NCBI GenBank assembly: GCA_018241325.1
Contig: JAFEEB010000021.1
Location: forward strand, 109,292-145,924
Length of the DNA: 36,633 bases
Reading direction: 5' to 3'
DNA from: Pseudomonadota bacterium
GTDB taxonomy: Bacteria; Pseudomonadota; Gammaproteobacteria; Burkholderiales; Burkholderiaceae_C
Positions 31,844 to 36,633 of this stretch are shown here, piece after piece. The position numbers and the translations under genes were made by a program. Within the stretch, counting starts at the first letter, position 1; every line of letters begins with the position of its first letter. Below the pieces are notes generated by a model. It saw only the letters and a list, made by a program, of their open reading frames with translations, did not search any database and was not told the DNA's origin.

Positions 31844-32448
31844 GGCCGTGGCACCTCGCCGGCGCTGGACGCGGCAGGACGCAGGCAACGCCAGGCCCAC
31901 AGACAGCCGCCGCCGCCCAGCACCCCCAGCACCACCGCCAGCCGCACCCTGAACACCACCATGGCCAGCACGGTCAGCGCCACCAGCGCCAGGCACACCG
32001 CGCGCCCCATCGGGTTGCCGCGCAGGCCCGCGATCAGCTTGACGCCGGTGGCGATGATCAGCGCCGCCGCCACCGCGCCCATGCCGCGCAGCGCGCCCTG
32101 CGCCAGGGCTGAGTCGGCCACGGTGGCAAAGCCGGCCGCCAGCAGCAGCACCAGCACGCTGGGCAGCGCCAGCATGCCGGCCAGCGCCACCAGTGCGCCC
32201 GGCAAGCCGAAGTGGCGGTCACCGATCATCATCGACAGGTTGACCACGTTGGGTCCGGGCATGATCTGCGCCACCGCCCAGTCCTCGACGAACTGCTCGC
32301 GCGTGAGCCAGCGCTTGCGCTCGACCAGCTCGCGCTGCACCACCGCCATCACGCCGCCAAAACCCTGCAACGCGATCCAGCTGAAGGACCAGAACAGGTC
32401 GGCGCGCGAGCGCGGGGCGCCGGGGGCGTCGGTTGGCGCGGGTGTCAT
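31840..32448 (-). CDS. chrA: chromate transporter, short ChrA half (N-terminal partner)
   Basis: This is a 202-residue CHR-family half transporter. FWSFSWIALQGFGGVMAVVQRELVERKRWL, with the GFGG motif, and AVAQIMPGPNVVNLSMMIGDRHFGLPGALVALAG are the family signatures, followed by four or five further helices. The start ATG at 32448 is 2 bp after the arsC stop. Two-gene short ChrA systems are known in Proteobacteria. Linkage to arsC suggests a combined oxyanion-resistance operon; no chrB or arsR regulator is nearby. Confidence 0.87.
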   Translation of the reverse strand: MTPAPTDAPGAPRSRADLFWSFSWIALQGFGGVMAVVQRELVERKRWLTREQFVEDWAVAQIMPGPNVVNLSMMIGDRHFGLPGALVALAGMLALPSVLVLLLAAGFATVADSALAQGALRGMGAVAAALIIATGVKLIAGLRGNPMGRAVCLALVALTVLAMVVFRVRLAVVLGVLGGGGCLWAWRCLRPAASSAGEVPRP

Positions 32449-32450
32449 GT

Positions 32451-32804
32451 TCAGTCCAGCACGTCCAGGATTTGCTCCACCGGTCGCCCCAGCCGCGCGC
32501 CCTTGGGCGTGACGACGATCGGTCGCTCGATCAGCACCGGCGTGGCGTGCATGGCGGCGGCCAGCTGGTCGTCGGTGAGCGATGGGTTGTCCAGGCCTTG
32601 CTCCAGATACTCGGGCTGCTTGGTGCGCAGCAGGGCGCGCAGGGGCTGGCCGGTGGCCCTGGCGATGGCCTTGAGTTCGGCGGCGCTGGGTGGGTGCTTG
32701 AGGTATTCGACGATGGTGGGCGCTATGCCGCGCTCGCGCAGCAGGTCCAGCGCCTTGCGCGAGGTGCTGCACTTGGGGTTGTGGTAGATCGTGACGGCGC
32801 TCAT
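32451..32804 (-). CDS. arsC: arsenate reductase (glutaredoxin-dependent)
   Basis: ArsC reduces arsenate to arsenite using glutathione and glutaredoxin. The 117-residue protein has the reactive Cys12 in HNPKCSTSR and the arsenate-binding arginines Arg60 (LLRTK), Arg94 (IERPIV) and Arg107 (GRPVE) at the same positions as the R773 plasmid enzyme, so it should be functional; an Spx/YffB-like protein is less likely. A clear AGGAG lies 6 bp upstream of ATG 32804. It is the first gene of arsC-chrA-chrA and its promoter appears to lie inside dispersed repeat copy C. No arsB/acr3 or arsR is visible. Confidence 0.9.
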   Translation of the reverse strand: MSAVTIYHNPKCSTSRKALDLLRERGIAPTIVEYLKHPPSAAELKAIARATGQPLRALLRTKQPEYLEQGLDNPSLTDDQLAAAMHATPVLIERPIVVTPKGARLGRPVEQILDVLD

Positions 32805-32814
32805 GACATCTCCT

Positions 32815-32872
32815 GAAAACTATGATAATGATAGCTTCTTGCGCTTGATGGACAAGCGCTGGAGCCCGATTT
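32815..32872. repeat. dispersed intergenic repeat, copy C
   Basis: The perfect inverted repeat GCGCTTG (32841-32847), ATGGA, CAAGCGC (32853-32859) is preceded by ATAATGATAGC and followed by TGGAGC. It is the most complete of the three copies. It fills the gap between arsC and the muramidase gene. Confidence 0.7.
32828..32855 (-). promoter_or_regulatory. promoter of arsC-chrA-chrA, inside repeat copy C
   Basis: On the minus strand TTGTCC (32850-32855), 16 bp, TATCAT (32828-32833). A second TATCAT follows at 32822-32827. The expected start of transcription is about 10-20 bp before the AGGAG of arsC. Confidence 0.55.
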
Positions 32873-34089
32873 CATTCATAAATCAAGTACGATTGGCGCG
32901 CGTGCAGCCAGGCCTGCTCGTCGGCCGTTGCCAGTGCGTCCAGCGCGGCCGGCGGCGCTTTCGGGTCATCCACCCACTCGCGCAGCAGCGGGCTGCCGTT
33001 GATCAGGTCGATGGCCAGGCGGTCGTGCTCGTACTCATACGCAAAGTCGCGCCACAGCGGATAGTCGGGCGCTTGCCGGCGCAGCGCCTTGAAGGCCAGC
33101 GCCTGCAGGCGCCAGGGTTTGAAGGCGGCGTGGTCGTAGTGCGTGGGGTCTTCGACGTGGATCTGCACGCCCGCGCACAAGTGGCCGGCGTGCTTGTGAA
33201 AGGTGGGCTCGAACCAGCATTCGCGCAACACGCAGCCACGCAGCCAGTCGGGCGCCATCGCGCGCATGTCGGCCAGCAGGCGCGGCACGTCGATGTCGGG
33301 CGCGCCAAACAGCTCCAGCGGGCGCGTGGTGCCGCGGCCTTCGGACAGCGTGGTGCCCTCCAGCATCACGGTGCCGGCATAGGCGCGCGCCATGCCCAGG
33401 TTGGCGGCGTTGGGGCTGGGGTTGACCCAGGTGCGCCAGTCATCGGCGGCCAGGGGCCAGCCAAAGCCGGGTGCGGCGTCGGGCTGCCAGCCGTCCATCT
33501 CGATCACGCGGTATTCCAGGCGCAGGCCCAGCGTGGCGATGAACCAGTGGCCCAGCTCGCCCATCGTCATGCCGTGGCGCATGGGCATGGGGCCGGCGCC
33601 GACAAAGCTCTCCCAACCGGAGCGCAGCGTCAGGCCCTCCACCGGGCGGCCGGCGGGGTTGGGGCGGTCGAGCACCCACACGGCCTTGCCGTGCGCGGCG
33701 GCGGCCTCCAGCACGTAGCGCAGCGTGGTGATGAAGGTGTAGATGCGGCAGCCCAGGTCCTGCAAGTCCACCAGCAGCACGTCGAACGGTTCGAGCATGG
33801 CGGGCGTGGGGCGGCGCACCTCGCCGTACAGGCTGAACACGGGGATGCCATGGCGCGGATCGGTGAAGTCGCCGGATTCGACCATGTTGTCCTGCTTGTC
33901 GCCGCGCAGGCCGTGCTGGGGGCCGAAGGCGGCCGTGAGGCGCACGTCGGGCAGGGCGGCCAAGGCGTCCAGCGCGTGCGTGAGATCGCGCGTGACCGAG
34001 GCCGGGTGCGCCAGCAGGGCCACGCGCCGGCCCGCCAGGGGTGCGCGCAGGGCGGGGTCGTCGAGAAAGCGTTCGAGGCCGAATTTCAT
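32872..34089 (-). CDS. namZ: exo-beta-N-acetylmuramidase NamZ-like (DUF1343)
   Basis: This 405-residue protein is of the DUF1343 family, whose characterised member NamZ releases N-acetylmuramic acid from peptidoglycan fragment ends. Conserved blocks are VALLAHPASVTRDLTH, FGPQHGLRGDKQDNM, DLQDLGCRIYTFI, VLDRPNPAGRPVEG, and VMLEGTTLSEGRGTTRP. No signal peptide is visible, so it may work in the cytosol on recycled muropeptides, unlike the secreted Bacillus enzyme. The start overlaps the stop of the DOMON-like gene by 4 bp (ATGA), so the two are co-translated. Its 3' end meets repeat copy C. Confidence 0.87.
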   Translation of the reverse strand: MKFGLERFLDDPALRAPLAGRRVALLAHPASVTRDLTHALDALAALPDVRLTAAFGPQHGLRGDKQDNMVESGDFTDPRHGIPVFSLYGEVRRPTPAMLEPFDVLLVDLQDLGCRIYTFITTLRYVLEAAAAHGKAVWVLDRPNPAGRPVEGLTLRSGWESFVGAGPMPMRHGMTMGELGHWFIATLGLRLEYRVIEMDGWQPDAAPGFGWPLAADDWRTWVNPSPNAANLGMARAYAGTVMLEGTTLSEGRGTTRPLELFGAPDIDVPRLLADMRAMAPDWLRGCVLRECWFEPTFHKHAGHLCAGVQIHVEDPTHYDHAAFKPWRLQALAFKALRRQAPDYPLWRDFAYEYEHDRLAIDLINGSPLLREWVDDPKAPPAALDALATADEQAWLHARQSYLIYE

Positions 34090-34631
34090 GGACGGCGATT
34101 GTCGGGCACGCGCGCCGTCCAGCCGGCGGGGTGATGAAAGTCGGGCTGCGCGCGCGGGTGGGCCAGCGCCCAGTAGCTGAGTGTGCCGTCGGTCGTCTCG
34201 ACGACGGCGCTCAGGCCGAGCAGGCCGCCTGTGGCAGGCAGCGCGTCAGCGGGCAGCCAAACGTCCAGGGTGAGCGTTCGGGCGTCGTGGGCGCAGGCGA
34301 TGCGCGGCGCGGGGCCGGTGGGCGCGGCGGGGTCGCGCTGGCGTTCGGCGCTGAAGGCGTAGGCGGCCCAGTCGCCCGAGGGGGAAAAGTTGAACTCGCG
34401 GTAGCGCGGGTGGCCGGCCGTGCCGACGAAGGCCTCGAAGCAGGTGTGGCGCCACAGGCCGTCCGTGGGGCCGGGGTGCTCGGCCGGTGCGGGCAGTCGC
34501 AGCGCGTGCAGCGCGCCCACCAGGCGGTAGCTCAGTCGCCAGCCGTCGGGCGCGTCCGCCAGCGACACGTCCAGCCGGTGAACGGCGGTGCCGGGCGTGG
34601 CCGGGTGGGGCCGCAGCGGCCAGCAGGTCAT
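34086..34631 (-). CDS. DOMON-like domain protein
   Basis: This is a 181-residue protein of a conserved family usually annotated as DOMON-like. The segments DGLWRHTCFEAFVGTAGHPRYREFNFSPSGDWAAYAFSAERQRD and LSYWALAHPRAQPDFHHPAGW are its signature. Its beta-sandwich fold suggests binding of sugar or haem-like ligands in relatives; no catalytic residues are recognised. It overlaps the NamZ-like gene by 4 bp, which hints at a role in the same cell-wall sugar salvage, but that is inference. No signal peptide. Confidence 0.75.
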   Translation of the reverse strand: MTCWPLRPHPATPGTAVHRLDVSLADAPDGWRLSYRLVGALHALRLPAPAEHPGPTDGLWRHTCFEAFVGTAGHPRYREFNFSPSGDWAAYAFSAERQRDPAAPTGPAPRIACAHDARTLTLDVWLPADALPATGGLLGLSAVVETTDGTLSYWALAHPRAQPDFHHPAGWTARVPDNRRP

Positions 34632-34659
34632 GGCGTGCCTGGGCGCAACGGCGGGCGCT

Positions 34660-35073
34660 TCAGGCCGGTTGCGGGCTCAGGATCAACTGGGTCTGCGTGA
34701 CCACCGCGCACAGCTTGCCGTCGGCGTTGGTGACAGTGGTTTGCCACACCTGGGTGCTGCGTCCGCGGTGCAGGGCCACCGCCTCGCCGGTCACCACGGT
34801 GTCCACGGCGGCGCCGGCGATGAACTTGGTGCTGGAGTCGGTGGTGGTGGTGCTCTGGCCGGCCTTCAGGTTGAGCACCGTGCCGACGGCGCCCAGGGTG
34901 TCGGCAAAGGCCATGAACGAGCCGCCGTGCAGCCGCCCGCCGGCGGTGCACAGGTCGGGGCGCACGGTCATTTCGGCGCGCACGCGCTCGGGCGCGATCT
35001 CCAGCAGGCGCACGCCCATCAGGCCGGGCAGCAGGGGGTCGAGCAGGCGTTGCAAGGTGCTGAGGTCGAGCAT
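34660..35073 (-). CDS. PaaI family thioesterase (hotdog fold)
   Basis: This is a 137-residue hotdog-fold acyl-CoA thioesterase. RLHGGSFMAFADTLGAVGT is the hot-dog helix with the conserved HGG, and DSSTKFIAGAAVDTVVTGEAVALHRGRSTQVWQTTV is the strand region typical of PaaI/YbgC-type proteins. The likely substrate is an acyl- or aryl-CoA. It is 28 bp upstream of the DOMON-like gene on the same strand and so probably the first gene of a three-gene transcript; the functional link is unclear. Length is normal. Confidence 0.85.
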   Translation of the reverse strand: MLDLSTLQRLLDPLLPGLMGVRLLEIAPERVRAEMTVRPDLCTAGGRLHGGSFMAFADTLGAVGTVLNLKAGQSTTTTDSSTKFIAGAAVDTVVTGEAVALHRGRSTQVWQTTVTNADGKLCAVVTQTQLILSPQPA

Positions 35074-35155
35074 GGCGCGAGGCGTGTGTGAGGGCGTCCC
35101 AGCATAGCAGGCATCACGGGTGCAGCCCGTTACGGCGACGCTCGCCGGCCCTGCC

Positions 35156-35161
35156 TACAAT
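35156..35161 (+). promoter_or_regulatory. candidate -10 box of the CHRD lipoprotein genes
   Basis: TACAAT lies 68 bp upstream of the ATG at 35230 and is the only AT-rich hexamer in this gap. No matching -35 was found at 16-18 bp. A strong AAGGAGG at 35216-35222 precedes the gene by 7 bp. Confidence 0.4.
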
Positions 35162-35229
35162 CGCCTGACAAGATTGCACCGGGAGGCGATGCCTGTGCAA
35201 GTGTGCATTGACGCCAAGGAGGTTTGCCC

Positions 35230-35859
35230 ATGTTGATGTCCAGCTCGATTCGATGGCGCGCGGTGTTGGCCTTGCTGGCCGCCACGGTGTTGGCCAGCGC
35301 CTGTGGCACGGTCGATCTGGGGCCGCGCTACAGCCCGCCGCCGATCCGCCTGCCCGAGCCCTTGCCGGCCAGCCCGGCGTCGGCGCCGCCCGCGGTGCAG
35401 CCCATGCCGGTGCCGCCGCCGCAGTCCGTGCCGCAGCCGCTGCCGCCCATCGGCGCGCCGGCGCCGGCCCCCGTGGCCCCGGCGTCCGCCAGCCCCAACC
35501 TGGTGACCCTGACCACGCAGCTGGACGGCGCCAGCGTGATCCCGCCGGCGCGCAGCGGCGCCACGGGCCAGCTCGACGCCCTGTACGACGGCGCCACCCG
35601 CATGCTGCGCTGGAAGGCGTCATGGAACGGGCTGGCCGGTGCCATCACGGCGGTGCAGTTTCGCGGCCCGGCCGACGCCACGCAAATCGCCCAACCCGTG
35701 CTGCTTTGGCCCGGGCCCTTCGGCGATCGCTACGAGGGGCGTGCCACGCTCACGCCGTCGCAGGCCACCGACATGCTCAGCGGCCTGTGGTATGTCAGCG
35801 TGTTCACCAGCAGCTATCCGCAGGGCGAGTTGCGCGGCCAGTTGCGGGTGGTGAACTGA
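35230..35859 (+). CDS. CHRD domain lipoprotein 1
   Basis: This is a 209-residue exported lipoprotein. The signal segment ends at LASAC with the acylated Cys25. A Pro/Ala-rich linker (30-85) leads to a CHRD domain of about 115 residues: VTLTTQLDGASVIPPARSGATGQLDA, LRWKASWNGLAGAITAVQFRGPA and LSGLWYVSVFTSSYPQGELRGQL. CHRD domains occur in surface proteins of unknown role and take their name from chordin. ATG 35230 is fixed by AAGGAGG 7 bp upstream; TTG 35224 is not needed. Its stop overlaps the start of the next gene by one base. Confidence 0.82.
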   Translation: MLMSSSIRWRAVLALLAATVLASACGTVDLGPRYSPPPIRLPEPLPASPASAPPAVQPMPVPPPQSVPQPLPPIGAPAPAPVAPASASPNLVTLTTQLDGASVIPPARSGATGQLDALYDGATRMLRWKASWNGLAGAITAVQFRGPADATQIAQPVLLWPGPFGDRYEGRATLTPSQATDMLSGLWYVSVFTSSYPQGELRGQLRVVN

Positions 35860-36335
35860 TGCGGCTTGCCCGTCTTGCCGCGGGCGGCCTGCTGGCCGCC
35901 GTGCTGGCCGGTTGCGCGTCGGCGCCGGGCCCGCGCCGCGCGCCGCCGCCGGTGCCCGACCAGATGCCCGAGCTGGCGGCCTTCAGCGCGCATTTGAACG
36001 GCCAGCAGGCCGTGCCCACCAACGACAGCCGCGCGCAGGGCGAGCTGGTGGCGGTGCTCAACCGCAACACCGGCTTGCTGCGCTGGAAGCTCACCTTCAG
36101 CGGCCTGAGCGGCCCGGTGCGCGGCGGCAGCTTTCACAGCCCGGGCATGAGCGGCGAGATCGCGCCGCCCGTGGTCTCGCTGGGGCGCACGGTGCAAAGC
36201 CCCTCTGAGGGCCGCGCCATGCTGACGGCCCGGCAGCGCGCCGACTTGCTGACCGGGCAGTGGTACGTCAACCTGCCGACGGCGCGCTATCCCGACGGCG
36301 AGCTGCGCGGGCCGCTGATCGAGCAGCGGCGCTGA
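35859..36335 (+). CDS. CHRD domain lipoprotein 2
   Basis: This is a 158-residue lipoprotein with a clear signal peptide and LAGC lipobox (Cys19), a short proline-rich linker and a CHRD domain: FSAHLNGQQAVPTNDSRAQGELVAVL, LRWKLTFSGLSGPVRGGSFHSPG and LLTGQWYVNLPTARYPDGELRGPL. It is a tandem homologue of the preceding gene, so the pair arose by duplication and may form a complex in the periplasm or outer membrane. The ATG at 35859 uses the last base of the previous stop. The final Arg codon and stop (CGCTGA) merge into the first copy of the 134-bp repeat. Confidence 0.82.
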   Translation: MRLARLAAGGLLAAVLAGCASAPGPRRAPPPVPDQMPELAAFSAHLNGQQAVPTNDSRAQGELVAVLNRNTGLLRWKLTFSGLSGPVRGGSFHSPGMSGEIAPPVVSLGRTVQSPSEGRAMLTARQRADLLTGQWYVNLPTARYPDGELRGPLIEQRR

Positions 36336-36464
36336 AACAAAACACCCCCAGTCTCCACTCGCTGCGCGATGTTTCGCCTCCCCCCTTGCAGGGGGCATCG
36401 CCTGTGGGCGGGCATAGCCCTTCCACGGCGATCGCTGGCACGGCCTGCTCCGCGGCCGCTTGGC
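36331..36464. repeat. 134-bp non-coding repeat, copy 1
   Basis: The copy begins at GCTGAAA, which includes the stop of the preceding gene, continues with ACACCCCCAGTCTCC and CTCGCTGCGCGATG, and ends in CCGCGGCCGCTTGGC. It contains the hairpin CCCCC TTGCA GGGGG at 36381-36395. A second copy of equal length follows 169 bp downstream. Confidence 0.8.
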
Positions 36465-36499
36465 TCTTAGGGTTTCATGCGCTGCGGGTGGCGCGCCGC

Positions 36500-36633
36500 G
36501 CTGAAATGAAACACCCCCAGTCTCCACTCGCTGCGCGATGTTTCGCCTCCCCCCTTGCAGGGGGCATCGCCTGTGACCGGGGGGACCCCGGCCACGGCGA
36601 TCCCGCGCATGGCCTGCTCCGCGGCCGCTTGGC
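36500..36633. repeat. 134-bp non-coding repeat, copy 2, reaching the window end
   Basis: This copy has the same left end, the same hairpin (36550-36564) and the same right end as copy 1. The two differ mainly in the middle (around 36404-36440 and 36573-36609). The sequence between the copies, 36465-36499, is 35 bp. More copies may continue beyond the window. Confidence 0.8.

Overview
The window is about 36.6 kb of uniformly GC-rich DNA, densely coding on both strands. There are no rRNA or tRNA genes, no CRISPR array and no transposase that I can see. Gene content, GC bias and the two families of short dispersed intergenic repeats suggest a betaproteobacterium of the Comamonadaceae (Acidovorax/Ottowia/Comamonas-like). 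This assignment is an inference, not a database match.

Layout. (1) 1-11142, plus strand, anaerobic or fermentative carbon metabolism: the 3' end of a D-lactate dehydrogenase, an MFS transporter, then a tightly coupled three-gene module (GltD-like FAD/4Fe-4S reductase, single-chain pyruvate:ferredoxin oxidoreductase, dihydroorotate-dehydrogenase-like flavoprotein) joined by ATGA overlaps. A PLP lyase of the cystathionine beta-lyase class and a 2,3-butanediol dehydrogenase follow. (2) 11344-17432, housekeeping: a DUF2189 membrane protein, the minus-strand pair tesA-like/selU, a YbbA/LolD-type ATPase whose start codon interlocks with that of tesA, a cardiolipin-synthase-like phospholipase D, rlmB and a glycine-zipper lipoprotein. 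(3) 17544-25447, the most unusual region: thirteen consecutive minus-strand genes with all gaps under 100 bp, headed by a divergent TetR-family regulator. They are DUF1428, GFA, two VOC, SRPBCC, DUF1772, DUF899, two RibD/DHFR-like, SRPBCC, GST, DUF1772 and VOC. Two near-identical 15-bp inverted repeats flank a good promoter in the TetR/DUF1428 gap. This looks like a single TetR-controlled detoxification or electrophile-stress regulon. (4) 25501-29448: a divergent pair of DJ-1/PfpI proteins (one membrane-anchored, one a GlxA-type AraC regulator) with a clear inverted-repeat operator between them, then an MBL-fold hydrolase overlapping a SIRT5-type sirtuin. (5) 29492-36335: a proline-rich lipoprotein with Tyr/Trp/Gly motifs, an arsC-chrA-chrA metal-resistance operon, a NamZ-like muramidase with a DOMON-like partner, a hotdog thioesterase, and two tandem CHRD-domain lipoproteins. 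(6) 36331-36633: two copies of a 134-bp non-coding repeat.

The best candidates for something undescribed are the 13-gene TetR regulon, the GltD/PFOR/DHOD-like redox module, and a small dispersed repeat that appears to carry its own promoter and in one copy drives arsC-chrA. All functions are read from protein sequence by eye; no searches were run.
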